A stretch of 64,000 nucleotides of DNA from contig NZ_CP019511.1 of assembly GCF_002002925.1 (NCBI RefSeq), forward strand, positions 2,666,001 to 2,730,000, given 5' to 3'. The DNA comes from Sphingomonas sp. LM7 (GTDB taxonomy: Bacteria; Pseudomonadota; Alphaproteobacteria; Sphingomonadales; Sphingomonadaceae). Under the pieces are notes generated by a model that did not search any database, was not told the origin of the DNA, and was given only the letters and a program-made list of their open reading frames with translations. Positions 31,844 through 41,743 of the stretch are shown one piece after another; the stretch's first letter is position 1, and the number at the start of each line of letters is the position of its first letter. A program made the translations under genes and the position numbers.

Positions 31844-33271
31844 ATGACGCGCAACGGGCAGCGCCTCCTGATGCTGATCGACGACGAGCCGGCACAACGC
31901 CGTCTCGTCGCGGCGATCGCTGCACGCCGCGGATGGCGCACCATCTTCGCGGGCGAGGCCGAAACTGCGATCGCGATGCTCGGCACGCCCGACGGCATGG
32001 CGCTCGACGCGATCATCCTCGACCATGCTTCGTCCGACGCCGACGCCGCCGCACTGATCGGCGAACTGCGCGAGCGTCGCCCGCAATTGCCGATCCTTGT
32101 CCTCACCGCCAACAGCTCGGCGGCCGCCGCAGTCAGCGCGATGCGCGCCGGCGCCACCGATTTCCTGGTCAAGCCGATCGCGTCGGAGCGGCTGCTCGCC
32201 GCGCTCGAGGTCGCCGCCGGTGGCCTGTCGGCGGGCGAATTGCGCCCGCTCACCGAAAAACTCTCGGCCAGCCTCGCCTTCGACGAGATCGTCGGCAGCG
32301 CGCCGCAGTTTCGCGCCGCGCTCGCCATCGCCGCCAAGGCCGCCCGCGCGCGCGTTCCCGTGCTGATCGAAGGCGAAAGCGGCGTCGGCAAGGAAGTCGT
32401 CGCCGAAGCCGTCCACGCCGCTTCGCCGCGCAGCCGCAAGCCCGCGATCGCCGTCAATTGCGGCGCGATCCCCGCCAATCTGGTCGAATCCGAACTGTTC
32501 GGGCATGAAAAGGGCGCGTTCACCGGCGCGTTCGAGCGCAAGATCGGCCGCTTCCAGGATGCCGATGGCGGCACGCTGTTTCTCGACGAAGTCGGCGAGA
32601 TGCCGCTCGACGCGCAGGTCAAGCTGCTGCGCGTGCTGCAGACCGGCGAGATCCAGCCGCTTGGCGCGCGCCATCCCCGCGAAGTCGACGTCCGCGTCAT
32701 CGCCGCGACCAACAAGAGCCTGCTCGCCGAAGTCGAAGCCGGACGCTTCCGCGAAGATCTCTATTACCGCCTCAACGTCGTCCAGGTGACGATCCCGCCG
32801 CTTCGCGAACGCGCCGGCGACATTCCCGCGCTTGCCCGCCACTTGCTCGCGCGGATCGCCGAGCAGCCCGGGCTTCGGCCGCTGGGCATCACCGACGACG
32901 CGCTGACGCTGCTCGGCAGCTATGACTGGCCGGGCAATGTCCGCCAGCTCCAGAACGCCCTGTTCCGCGCCGCAGTGCTTTGCGAAGGCGACGGGCTGGC
33001 GCGTGCCGACTTCCCGCAGATCGCCCAGCTTGCCGCAGGCCGGCCCGCGGGCAGCATCCCGCCACAGCAGGGATCGGGCAATGCCGGGGTCACCCTGTTC
33101 CGTCCCGACGGCAATCTGCGCGCGCTCGACGAGATCGAGGCCGACGTCATCCGTCTTGCGATCGGCCATTATCGCGGGCGCATGACCGAAGTCGCCCGCC
33201 GTCTCGGCATCGGCCGCTCGACGCTCTACCGCAAGCTCGGCGAGCTCGGCATCGACCAGAGCGCCGCCTGA
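31844..33271 (+). CDS. Sigma-54-dependent response regulator, NtrC family
   Basis: 475 residues from MTRNGQRLLMLIDDEP; the ATG is chosen for GGGGACAGACGG just upstream, over an ATG at 31805. The receiver domain (1-115) has the acidic pair Asp13-Asp14, phosphoacceptor Asp60 (ILDHAS) and Lys in LVKPIA. The AAA+ domain has Walker A GESGVGKE (about 175), the sigma-54-contacting GAFTGA and Walker B GGTLFLDEVGEM. A Fis-type helix-turn-helix ends the protein (MTEVARRLGIGRSTLYRKLGELG). It activates sigma-54 promoters; no kinase gene is adjacent. Confidence 0.95.
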   Translation: MTRNGQRLLMLIDDEPAQRRLVAAIAARRGWRTIFAGEAETAIAMLGTPDGMALDAIILDHASSDADAAALIGELRERRPQLPILVLTANSSAAAAVSAMRAGATDFLVKPIASERLLAALEVAAGGLSAGELRPLTEKLSASLAFDEIVGSAPQFRAALAIAAKAARARVPVLIEGESGVGKEVVAEAVHAASPRSRKPAIAVNCGAIPANLVESELFGHEKGAFTGAFERKIGRFQDADGGTLFLDEVGEMPLDAQVKLLRVLQTGEIQPLGARHPREVDVRVIAATNKSLLAEVEAGRFREDLYYRLNVVQVTIPPLRERAGDIPALARHLLARIAEQPGLRPLGITDDALTLLGSYDWPGNVRQLQNALFRAAVLCEGDGLARADFPQIAQLAAGRPAGSIPPQQGSGNAGVTLFRPDGNLRALDEIEADVIRLAIGHYRGRMTEVARRLGIGRSTLYRKLGELGIDQSAA

Positions 33272-33273
33272 AT

Positions 33274-33831
33274 TCAGTCGCGCGGCACGGGGAGGATCGG
33301 CAGCATCCGGTGCACCACGCCGTCGCGATTGAGGAACTGGTGCTTGATCGCGCCCAGCACGTGCAGCCCGATCAGTATATAGGTCGCCTTGATCAGCAGC
33401 TTGTGTGCGCCGCCCAGCATCTCGCCGAGATCCTCCGAACGCGGCACCGGCAGATTGCCGACCGGGAACAGCCCGAACCAGTCCGTCGTCGGCGCACCGC
33501 CCGCCGAAGCCGCCGCCCAGCCGAGCAGCGGGATCGCCAGCAGGACGACATAGAACAGGACGTGCGTCGCGCGCGCGAGCAGCCGCTCCCAGCCTGCCAT
33601 ATGCACCGGCAGCGACGGCCAGGGATGGGCGATCCGCCAGCCGAGCCGCACCAAAGTGAGCACGAAAACGGTGATCCCCAGCGACTTGTGCGTCGCGAAC
33701 CAGCTTAGCTTGTCGGGACCTTGGGCGTCCTCCATCCAGCCGCCGACCAGTATGTTGGCGATCAGTAGCACGGCGATCGTCCAGTGAAGCACGATCGAGA
33801 CGGTGGAATAACGGTGCTCGGATTCGCGCAT
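33274..33831 (-). CDS. Cytochrome b561 family protein
   Basis: 185 residues with four membrane helices (TIAVLLIANILVGGW, LGITVFVLTLVRLGW, THVLFYVVLLAIPLLGWA and LIKATYILIGLHVLGAI). Haem-ligand histidines are visible in LHWTIAV, ATHKSLG, ATHVLFY and GLHVLGAIKHQF, the pattern of the YodB/CybB family. It moves electrons from ubiquinol, possibly to scavenge superoxide (known for the E. coli homologue). It is convergent with the NtrC-type gene, with only two bases between stops. Confidence 0.92.
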   Translation of the reverse strand: MRESEHRYSTVSIVLHWTIAVLLIANILVGGWMEDAQGPDKLSWFATHKSLGITVFVLTLVRLGWRIAHPWPSLPVHMAGWERLLARATHVLFYVVLLAIPLLGWAAASAGGAPTTDWFGLFPVGNLPVPRSEDLGEMLGGAHKLLIKATYILIGLHVLGAIKHQFLNRDGVVHRMLPILPVPRD

Positions 33832-33889
33832 GGATAGTCCCCTTGCGCCCGCTCTGGCCCGATCCCCGGAGCCGCGCTAGGGCACTGCC

Positions 33890-34624
33890 ATGCAAAACAA
33901 GTTCACCGGGCGAACGATCCTCGTCACCGGCGCTGCATCGGGGATCGGACTCTCGGTCGCAGAGCACCTCGCCGCCGCGGGCGCCAAGCGGCTGATCCTT
34001 ATCGACCGCGACCCGATCCCCGCCGACTTCACGCACGAAGCGGTCGCCGGTGACGTGCGCGACGAGGCGCTGTGGGACGGGCTCGACCTGACCGGGCTCG
34101 ACCACGCCGTGGTCAATGCCGGCGTCGCAGGCGCGGGCGCGATCGCCGACCTGTCACTGGACGAATGGCGGCGCATCCTGTCGGTCAATCTCGACGGCGC
34201 ATTCCTGACGCTGCGCGCCGCGATGCGCGCGATGAAGGGGCGCGGCGGCAGCATCGTGCTCACTGCGTCGGCGGCAGGCGTGAAGGCCGAGCCGGGCGTC
34301 GCCGCCTATGGCGCGTCCAAGGCGGCGCTGATCCACCTCGCTAAGGTCGCTGCAAAGGAAGGCGCGCCGCACGCAATCCGAGTGAACGCCATCGCGCCGG
34401 CGGGCGTCGAGACGCCGGTGTGGGATGCAATCCCGATGTTCGCCGAGCGCGCCGCCGAGATCGGCCGCGATGCCGCCTTTGCCGAGATGGCGGCGATGGC
34501 CACACCGCTCGGACGCTATGCCAAGCCCGAGGAGATCGCCGCGCAGATCGGCTTCCTGCTCTCCGACCAGAGCGCGCTCGTCACCGGCGCGACCCTGATC
34601 AGCGACGGCGGCTATACGCTGTAA
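33890..34624 (+). CDS. Short-chain dehydrogenase/reductase
   Basis: 244 residues. Nucleotide-binding TGAASGIG (about 13-20), NAG in VVNAGVAG, the Ser of LTASAAG and the catalytic YGASK are all present, as in classical SDRs. GDVR in VAGDVRDEAL favours binding of NAD(H), whose acidic residue after beta-2 appears in LILIDRD (Asp). It oxidises or reduces an alcohol or ketone; the substrate is unknown. C-terminal LLSDQSALVTGATLISDGGYTL is typical. Divergent from cytochrome b561. Confidence 0.93.
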   Translation: MQNKFTGRTILVTGAASGIGLSVAEHLAAAGAKRLILIDRDPIPADFTHEAVAGDVRDEALWDGLDLTGLDHAVVNAGVAGAGAIADLSLDEWRRILSVNLDGAFLTLRAAMRAMKGRGGSIVLTASAAGVKAEPGVAAYGASKAALIHLAKVAAKEGAPHAIRVNAIAPAGVETPVWDAIPMFAERAAEIGRDAAFAEMAAMATPLGRYAKPEEIAAQIGFLLSDQSALVTGATLISDGGYTL

Positions 34625-34628
34625 AACG

Positions 34629-34654
34629 CCCCTCCCTGAAAGGGGGGGAATTCT
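34629..34654 (+). repeat. Single palindromic repeat copy
   Basis: CCCCTCCCTGAAAGGGGGGG is a lone, degenerate copy of the palindrome in the paired repeats (5568, 6899, 35776). It lies between two convergent genes and can form an imperfect hairpin. Confidence 0.5.
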
Positions 34655-34666
34655 GGTGCGACCCCT

Positions 34667-35758
34667 CTACCCCGGCATCCGCGCGACCAGCGCCGCGTCG
34701 CGCAGCCCGCGCCAGATGCGCAGCGCCTGCGCAGTCTCGAACACATCGTGGACGCGGATCAGTTGCACCCCGAGCTCGGCACCCTTGAGCGCGACGCCAA
34801 GCGAACCGCCAAGCCGTGCCTCGGCCGGCGCTTCGTTGGAGAGTGCGCCGATCATCCGCTTGCGGCTGGCGCCGAGCACGATCCCGCAGCCAATGCCGTG
34901 GAACAGCGCCAGGCCATTGAGCAGCGCAAGATTGTCGGCGAGCGACTTGCCAAAGCCGATGCCCGGATCGATCAGGATGCGCGAGCGATCGACGCCTCTT
35001 GCCACGACTTCGTCAACGCGGCGTTCGAGCCAGTCATAGACTTCGATCAGCACATCGCCGTAATTGCCCCCATCATGGCCGGTCTTCGCCGGATCGGGCG
35101 AGTGCATCAGCACCACCGGACAGCCGGCCTGTGCCACCACATCAAGCGCGCGATCGTCGTAGAGCAGCGCAGAGACATCGTTGACGATGTGCCCGCCCGC
35201 GGCGAGCCCCGCCTCCATCACCGCGGCTTTCCGCGTATCGATCGACACCGCCGCGCCGCTACGTGCCAGCCGCTCGATCACCGGCACGATGCGCCTGATC
35301 TCGTCGCCTTCCCAGACGGCGGCAGCACCGGGCCGCGTCGATTCGCCGCCGACGTCGACGATCGCCGCACCTGCGACGGTCATGTCGACCCCGACCTGCG
35401 CCGCGGCGGCGGGATCATCGGCATGCTTGCCGCCGTCCGAGAAGCTGTCTGGGGTGACGTTGAGGATGCCCATCACCTGCGGCTGATCGAGCCGGACGAC
35501 GCGGTCGCCGAGCCGAAGCGGGGCGCGCGGCGCGACGATGCGTGCCACGATCGTCTGGAGGCGCTCGTCCTGCGGCAGCTCGGCCACCGGGATCGTCCGT
35601 TGCAGCACACGCTTGCCGCCCTCGACTGCGATCAGCTCGAACGCGCTGCACCAGGTCAGCCCGCCCGCGATCCGCACGACCTCGCCGTCGCGGCCGACCG
35701 GCGTATCGGCGAACTGGACCGGGCGGAGATAGAGGCGGGCGGTGGTGGGAAGGTTCAT
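34667..35758 (-). CDS. folP: Dihydropteroate synthase
   Basis: 363 residues. The enzyme joins 6-hydroxymethyl-dihydropterin pyrophosphate and p-aminobenzoate to make dihydropteroate, the target of sulfonamides. Domain motifs: VMGILNVTPDSFSDGG (about residues 97-112), DVGGESTRPGA (about 137) with pterin-binding residues, IVNDVSALLYDD, PGIGFGKSLADN and LGASRKRMIG. An N-terminal extension of about 90 residues, absent from E. coli FolP, is typical of sphingomonads and resembles a partial duplicate; its role is unknown. The start is assigned to the first ATG. Confidence 0.95.
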   Translation of the reverse strand: MNLPTTARLYLRPVQFADTPVGRDGEVVRIAGGLTWCSAFELIAVEGGKRVLQRTIPVAELPQDERLQTIVARIVAPRAPLRLGDRVVRLDQPQVMGILNVTPDSFSDGGKHADDPAAAAQVGVDMTVAGAAIVDVGGESTRPGAAAVWEGDEIRRIVPVIERLARSGAAVSIDTRKAAVMEAGLAAGGHIVNDVSALLYDDRALDVVAQAGCPVVLMHSPDPAKTGHDGGNYGDVLIEVYDWLERRVDEVVARGVDRSRILIDPGIGFGKSLADNLALLNGLALFHGIGCGIVLGASRKRMIGALSNEAPAEARLGGSLGVALKGAELGVQLIRVHDVFETAQALRIWRGLRDAALVARMPG

Positions 35759-35775
35759 GCGGTGACCTTAACAAG

Positions 35776-35874
35776 CCTCTCCCCTTCAGGGGAGGGGTTG
35801 GGGTGGGGCTTGTCCGCGGGCGAGGTCTCGGTGAGACCTCCCCCACCCCCTGCCTCTCCCCTGAAGGGGAGGGG
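35776..35874 (+). repeat. Paired palindromic repeat between folP and ccrM
   Basis: CCTCTCCCCTTCAGGGGAGG (35776) and CCTCTCCCCTGAAGGGGAGG (35853) are palindromes in inverted orientation, joined by GGGGTTGGGGTGGGG and CCCCCACCCC. In the middle, GAGGTCTCGGTGAGACCTC (35822-35840) forms another perfect eight-base stem. The whole is the clearest BIME-like copy in this window. Confidence 0.85.
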
Positions 35875-35880
35875 TCAAAG

Positions 35881-37047
<1,167 letters not shown>

Positions 37048-37052
37048 TCACG

Positions 37053-37193
37053 GACTCCGTCGTCAAGCGAACATTGGTTAACGAAAATGGCTGCTAAACC
37101 GTTAACGACGCAGAACATTCGGGCACCCGCCCAGATGTTGAGTCAAGAAGTTATCCACAGGCGCAAGCGCTGGTGGTGTGGCGAAAAAGACTC
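37053..37193 (-). promoter_or_regulatory. ccrM 5' region with three GANTC sites
   Basis: GACTC at 37053-37057, GAGTC at 37140-37144 and GACTC at 37189-37193 lie within 190 bases of the ccrM start. They could make the gene sensitive to its own methylation state. Two GTTAAC palindromes (37077-37082 and 37101-37106) resemble CtrA half-sites (TTAACCAT type) on the minus strand. The spacing of the latter does not match TTAA-N7-TTAA. Confidence 0.55.
37151..37159 (+). promoter_or_regulatory. Perfect DnaA box
   Basis: TTATCCACA matches the high-affinity DnaA consensus TTATNCACA exactly. It is 140 bases upstream of ccrM, between two GANTC sites, in the non-coding gap after tldD. One box does not make an origin, but it could let DnaA regulate ccrM. 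Confidence 0.6.
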
Positions 37194-37268
37194 AGTTTCG
37201 GCGGCGGTACGATTTTGATGGTCGTGCTCCAGCTTTCGCAGGAGCACACAACAATTCGACCGCGGCCC

Positions 37269-38693
37269 TCAGGCCGCGGTGCCACCCACGGTCAGCCCCT
37301 CGACCAGCAACGTCGGCTGCCCCACGCCGGCCGGCACGCTCTGCCCGCCCTTGCCGCACATGCCGACGCCTTCGTCGAGCGCGAAGTCGTTGCCGATCCC
37401 GGTAACCCGGTTGAGCACCGTCGGGCCGTCGCCGATCAGGGTCGCGCCCTTGATCGGGCGGCCGAGCTTGCCGTTCTCGATCCGGTACGCCTCGGTGCAC
37501 GAAAACACGAACTTGCCCGAGACGATGTCGACCTGCCCGCCGCCGAAGCTCTTGGCGTAGATGCCCTTCTTCACGCGCGACAGCAGCTCGGCGGGATCGT
37601 CCTCGCCGTCCTTCATGAAGGTATTGGTCATCCGCGGCATCGGCGCATGCTGGAACGATTCGCGGCGGCCGTTGCCGGTCGGCTCGACGCCCATCAGCCG
37701 CGCATTCAGCCGGTCCTGCATATAGCCCTTGAGGATGCCGTCCTCGATCAGCACCGTCTCGCGCGTCGGCGTGCCTTCGTCGTCGATCGACAGCGACCCG
37801 CGGCGATCGGTGATCGATCCGTCATCGACCACAGTGACGCCGGGTGCGGCGACCCGCTCGCCGATGCGGCCGGAGAAAGCGCTGGTGCCCTTGCGGTTGA
37901 AGTCGCCTTCGAGCCCATGGCCCACTGCTTCATGGAGCAGCACGCCCGGCCAGCCGGGGCCGCACAATACGGTCATGTCGCCCGCGGGCGCATCCTCGGC
38001 GTCGAGATTGACCAGAGCCTGCGCCAGCGCCTCGTCGATCGCGCGGTTCCACGTCTCGGGCTGGAACAGCCGATCGTAGAGCGTCCGCCCGCCGGTGCCG
38101 AAGCTGCCGGTCTCGCGGCGTCCATTCTGCTCGACCACGATCGACACATTGAGCCGGACGAGCGGGCGGACATCGGTGGCGATGAAGCCATCGGGGCGGA
38201 CGATCTCGACCACGCCCCATGATCCGGTGAGCCCCACCGAGACCTGGACGATGCGCGGATCGCGCGCCCGCGCCGCGGCGTCGATCGTCTGGCAGAGGTT
38301 CACCTTGTCGGCGAAGGGCACCAGATCGAGCGGATCATTGTCGGTATAGAGATGGCGGTTGTTGCCCTGGGGCGGCGGTGCCTTGCCGGCCTTGCCCGGC
38401 TCGATCAGCGCCATCGTCTCGGCCGCGCGGCGGATCGCCGCCGGACTGATCTCGTTGGCGTGCGCGAATGCCGTGGTCTCGCCCGATACCGCGCGCAGGC
38501 CGAACCCCGATTGGGTGTCGAACGACGCGGTCTTCAACCGCCCGTCGTCGAAGCCGAATGCTTCCGACTTGCGATATTGGAGATAGAGCTCGCCGTCCTC
38601 GGCGCTCGCGAGCGCGTCGGCGGTCAGCCGCGTCGCGGTTTCGGGATCAAGCTCGCGATACAGGAACGCGCGGGGATCGGAGGGAATCGACAT
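37269..38693 (-). CDS. tldD: Metalloprotease TldD
   Basis: 474 residues. TldD works with TldE/PmbA as a zinc protease that degrades unfolded peptides and matures modified peptides. The HExxxH zinc motif HEAVGHGLEGD (about residue 256) and the ending GMCGKGGQSVPAGVGQP are characteristic. The N-terminal domain with FDTQSGFGLRAVSGETTAFAHANEIS matches the PmbA/TldA fold. Its partner PmbA is not in this window. It starts 19 bases after the zf-CHCC gene. Confidence 0.95.
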   Translation of the reverse strand: MSIPSDPRAFLYRELDPETATRLTADALASAEDGELYLQYRKSEAFGFDDGRLKTASFDTQSGFGLRAVSGETTAFAHANEISPAAIRRAAETMALIEPGKAGKAPPPQGNNRHLYTDNDPLDLVPFADKVNLCQTIDAAARARDPRIVQVSVGLTGSWGVVEIVRPDGFIATDVRPLVRLNVSIVVEQNGRRETGSFGTGGRTLYDRLFQPETWNRAIDEALAQALVNLDAEDAPAGDMTVLCGPGWPGVLLHEAVGHGLEGDFNRKGTSAFSGRIGERVAAPGVTVVDDGSITDRRGSLSIDDEGTPTRETVLIEDGILKGYMQDRLNARLMGVEPTGNGRRESFQHAPMPRMTNTFMKDGEDDPAELLSRVKKGIYAKSFGGGQVDIVSGKFVFSCTEAYRIENGKLGRPIKGATLIGDGPTVLNRVTGIGNDFALDEGVGMCGKGGQSVPAGVGQPTLLVEGLTVGGTAA

Positions 38694-38711
38694 TCCTCCG
38701 ATATAGGACGC

Positions 38712-38945
38712 TCAGATGCTGGCGCCAGCCGGATGGTCGGGCAATTGCGACTGGTCGGCACCGTCGGCAGGTCCGCCGATCAGGATAAAGCGCCGGTCGC
38801 AATAGCCGCAATCGACATAGCCATGCTCGTCGATCTGCAGGAACACGCGCGGATGGCCCAAAGCGGCGGGCACGCCGGGGCCGCTGCCGTCGCAGGCGAC
38901 GCGGGCATGGCTGGTACGGATCGTCTCGGGCAGGGGCGCAGTCAT
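38712..38945 (-). CDS. Zinc-finger (zf-CHCC / NDUFS6-like) protein
   Basis: 77 residues from MTAPLPETIRTSHARVACDG. Cys18, His31 and Cys46-x-x-Cys49 (VDCGYCDRRFILIGG) are the CHCC zinc ligands, similar to the small NDUFS6-type subunit or assembly factor of complex I. In alphaproteobacteria such genes are solitary. It is a short gene 5' of tldD on the same strand. Confidence 0.88.
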   Translation of the reverse strand: MTAPLPETIRTSHARVACDGSGPGVPAALGHPRVFLQIDEHGYVDCGYCDRRFILIGGPADGADQSQLPDHPAGASI

Positions 38946-38985
38946 GAGTCGCCGATAGCAAGCGCCCGCGCCCGCCTCAAATTCT

Positions 38986-39017
38986 TTCGTCACCCCGGCA
39001 CAAGGCCGGCGTGACGG
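38986..39017 (+). repeat. GTCACCCCGG-type dispersed repeat
   Basis: TCGTCACCCCGGCACAAGGC followed by CGGCGTGACGGG is a single arm of the family also found at 49988-50095 and 59500-59530. It is palindromic (GTCACCCCGG / CCGGCGTGAC). Confidence 0.6.
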
Positions 39018-39062
39018 GTAGGAGACTTGGCGAGCGCCGCTCGTCCCCGTAGAGCACATCCC

Positions 39063-39983
39063 ATGACTCAGGCCGCGATCGAGATCGACAATCTCTGCAA
39101 GACCTACACCGGTGGCAAGCGCGCGCTCGACGGCGTCAGCTTCGAGGTCCCGCGCGGCCAGATCTTCGGGCTGCTCGGGCCAAACGGCGCGGGCAAGTCG
39201 ACGCTGATCAACATCCTGGCAGGGCTGGTCAACAAGACTGAGGGCCGCGCGACGATCTGGGGCTTCGACATCGATGCGCACCCGCGCAACGCCAAGGCGA
39301 GCATCGGCATCGTCAACCAGGAGATCACCTTCGATCCCTTCTTCACCCCGCGCGAGACGCTGGAGATCCAGGCCGGGCTCTACGGCGTGCCCAAGGCGCA
39401 GCGCGATCCGATGGGCCTGCTGCGCGCCGTGCATCTCGAGGACAAGGCCAACGCCTATTCGCGCACGCTTTCGGGCGGCATGAAACGCCGGCTGATGGTC
39501 GCCAAGGCGATGGTCCATTCGCCCCCCGTCCTCGTCCTCGACGAGCCGACCGCGGGCGTCGACGTCGAACTCCGCCAGCAGCTCTGGGCCTATGTGAAGC
39601 AGTTGAACGCACGCGGCATCACCGTGGTGCTGACCACGCATTATCTGGAGGAAGCCGAGCAGCTCTGCGACCGCATCGCGATCATCAACCACGGCAAGCT
39701 CATCGCCAACAAGCCGACGCGCGAGCTGGTCGGCATGGCGCAGGAGAAGGTGGTCGAAGTGACGGTGGACCGCGATGTGCCGGTGCTGCCCGAAAATGCG
39801 TGCTTCCAGAAGATCGAATTGAAGGCCGAGCGGACCTTGGTGATCACGTATCGCAAGGACCAGGCGAATGCCGGCGAAGTGCTCGGCGCGGTCCAGGGCG
39901 GCGGCTACGGCATCGTCGACGTCTCTACCCGCGAGGCCGATTTGGAGGACGTGTTCCTCAATCTGACCCGGGCAAACGGCTGA
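39063..39983 (+). CDS. ABC transporter ATP-binding protein (YadG-type)
   Basis: 306 residues from MTQAAIEIDNLCKTYTGGKR. Walker A GPNGAGKST, signature LSGGMKRRLM, Walker B LVLDEP and the H-loop TTHYLEEA are intact, so it should hydrolyse ATP. It resembles the YadG/ABC-2 group that exports lipids or polysaccharides. The usual permease (YadH-type) gene is not next to it in this window; the following gene is a DJ-1 protein. An earlier ATG (39027) lies in a poorly coding region. Confidence 0.93.
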   Translation: MTQAAIEIDNLCKTYTGGKRALDGVSFEVPRGQIFGLLGPNGAGKSTLINILAGLVNKTEGRATIWGFDIDAHPRNAKASIGIVNQEITFDPFFTPRETLEIQAGLYGVPKAQRDPMGLLRAVHLEDKANAYSRTLSGGMKRRLMVAKAMVHSPPVLVLDEPTAGVDVELRQQLWAYVKQLNARGITVVLTTHYLEEAEQLCDRIAIINHGKLIANKPTRELVGMAQEKVVEVTVDRDVPVLPENACFQKIELKAERTLVITYRKDQANAGEVLGAVQGGGYGIVDVSTREADLEDVFLNLTRANG

Positions 39984-40078
39984 GCCCCCTTCCCTAACCT
40001 AGCGGGAGCGGAAGCAGCGCAGGATCGTTTCGCGGAGGAACATGGTTCTTTGATCATGTTCGATACGAGGAAGATTCG

Positions 40079-40756
40079 ATGAAGATCCTGATGGTCCTGA
40101 CCTCCCACGACACGCTGGGCGACACCGGCAAGAAGACCGGTTTCTGGCTCGAGGAGTTCGCGGCCCCCTATTACGTCTTCAAGGATGCGGGCGCGGAGAT
40201 CGTGCTGGCGTCGCCGGCCGGCGGGCAGCCCCCGCTCGACCCCAAGAGCGACGAGCCCGATTCCCAGACCGAGCAGACCAAGCGGTTCAAGACCGATCCG
40301 GACGCGCAGCAGGCGCTGGCGAACACCGTCCGACTCGACACCATCGACGAGGCGGACTTCGACACCGTCTTCTATCCCGGCGGTCACGGCCCGCTATGGG
40401 ACCTAGCCGAACTGGACAGCTCGATCCGCCTGATCGAGAGCTTCGACCGGGCAGGCAAGCCGATCGCCTTTGTCTGCCACGCGCCCGGTGTGCTGCGCCA
40501 CGTGAAGGGCGCGGACGGTGCGCCGCTGGTGAAAGGGCGCCGCGTGGCGGGCTTCACCAACTCCGAGGAAGCAGGGGTCCAGCTGACCGATATCGTGCCG
40601 TTCCTGGTGGAAGACGAACTCAACAAGCTCGGCGCCCGCTATGAGAAGGGCGCGGACTGGGGTCCCTATGTCGTGATCGATGGCAATCTGGTCACTGGCC
40701 AGAACCCGGCCAGCTCCGAAGAGGCGGCGAAGGAACTGCTCAAACAGCTCGGCTGA
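40079..40756 (+). CDS. DJ-1/PfpI family protein (Hsp31-like)
   Basis: 225 residues. Nucleophile elbow FVCHAPG (about residue 136) with the catalytic Cys, and the acidic residue and His expected from DJ-1 members (DTVFYPGGHGP contains the Glu/Gly region). Known members are glyoxalases, deglycases or chaperones that detoxify methylglyoxal. The ATG follows GAGGAAG. It is in the same direction as the ABC ATPase gene but 95 bases away. Confidence 0.9.
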   Translation: MKILMVLTSHDTLGDTGKKTGFWLEEFAAPYYVFKDAGAEIVLASPAGGQPPLDPKSDEPDSQTEQTKRFKTDPDAQQALANTVRLDTIDEADFDTVFYPGGHGPLWDLAELDSSIRLIESFDRAGKPIAFVCHAPGVLRHVKGADGAPLVKGRRVAGFTNSEEAGVQLTDIVPFLVEDELNKLGARYEKGADWGPYVVIDGNLVTGQNPASSEEAAKELLKQLG

Positions 40757-40783
40757 GGTACGGGCTGGTGGGGCTGAGAGACC

Positions 40784-41677
40784 TCACCGCCTTTTGCTTG
40801 CGAGGAATGCCCACATCACGTCGTTGTCCGCGGCCCAGACATGCCCGGCTTCCGGAGTGATGTGCGCGACCACCTCAGCGCCGCCGCGGCAGTCGGTGTA
40901 GCCGCGCTCGATCACGCCGCTTTCGAGCGTGCGCTCCGGCAACGGACGCTGGCACCCGTTGAGATCGGCCCAGCGCGCCTCAGCCTTGCGCATCGTGTAT
41001 TGCCAGTATCCCGCGCCGCCGCCCTCGATCGGGTTGGTGCCGTCCTTGCCCCCGGCAAAGGCAATGACGGGCATCGTCCGCGCGGGCGTGCAGGTTGCCG
41101 CATCGGAGAAACGCGGGTCCGCCGCGGAAGGGTTGCCCGCGCGTAGCCCGACCACCGGCGCGATCGCTGCAAAGTGGTCCGACGCGACGCAGCCGAGCCA
41201 GGACGACATTCGCCCGCCGCCCGACAACCCGGTGGCATAGACGCGGCGGCGATCGGCGCACCCCTTAGCCGCCAGCCAGTCGATCGCCGCGCCCAGGAAC
41301 GCGACGTCGTCGGCATCCTGCGGTCCCGGCACCTTGCCCACGATGGTCGGCACGCCGGGGATGTTCCAGACAAAGCCCTTTTCGACCGGGATGCCGGCAT
41401 CGGGCGCGGCTAGGACGAAGCCGTGCGCGTCGCTGGTCGCTTCGAGCTTCGAGCCGGCGAGGATCGCAGCGCCATCGCCCCCGCTGCCGTGAAGCGCGAA
41501 GACCAGCGGCGCCCTGCCCTTCAGCCCGGCGGGCACGTGGAGCAGCAGCGACCGGCCGGTATGGCCGATCGTCACGCGCTGGGTCGTGCCGGGCGCGCCG
41601 AGCGTGCAGGCGGCGGCGGGGACCGTCCACGCCGCGGCAAACACCAGTCCGACGAAACCCAGGCTTTGGCGGCGCAT
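40784..41677 (-). CDS. Secreted esterase, polyhydroxybutyrate-depolymerase (LpqC)-type
   Basis: 297 residues from MRRQSLGFVGLVFAAAWTVP, start set by GGAGAGAG; the longer frame's extra N-terminus is unlike a signal peptide. The Sec signal ends AAA-C, with possible lipidation at ACTLGAPG uncertain. The alpha/beta hydrolase core has the nucleophile elbow GLSGGG, the oxyanion region ALHGSGGDG and late His in AGHVWAADND. It probably hydrolyses ester polymers or feruloyl-type esters. Convergent with the DJ-1 gene and divergent from nadB. Confidence 0.88.
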   Translation of the reverse strand: MRRQSLGFVGLVFAAAWTVPAAACTLGAPGTTQRVTIGHTGRSLLLHVPAGLKGRAPLVFALHGSGGDGAAILAGSKLEATSDAHGFVLAAPDAGIPVEKGFVWNIPGVPTIVGKVPGPQDADDVAFLGAAIDWLAAKGCADRRRVYATGLSGGGRMSSWLGCVASDHFAAIAPVVGLRAGNPSAADPRFSDAATCTPARTMPVIAFAGGKDGTNPIEGGGAGYWQYTMRKAEARWADLNGCQRPLPERTLESGVIERGYTDCRGGAEVVAHITPEAGHVWAADNDVMWAFLASKRR

Positions 41678-41743
41678 ATCTCTCTCCATTTGCAAGGCGA
41701 GCCGCTTAGCGCCTACGCGAAACGCGAACCAGCGGAAGAGACG

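Noticed and set aside
31790..34105. 771-codon open frame on the minus strand
   Set aside because: Antisense to the NtrC-type gene and out of frame with cytochrome b561; no domain.
37078..37105. Canonical CtrA site TTAA-N7-TTAA upstream of ccrM
   Set aside because: The two TTAA motifs are 24 bases apart, not seven, so only half-sites can be claimed.
37151..37159. Replication origin near the DnaA box
   Set aside because: Only one clear box, no AT-rich unwinding element, and none of the usual origin neighbours are present.
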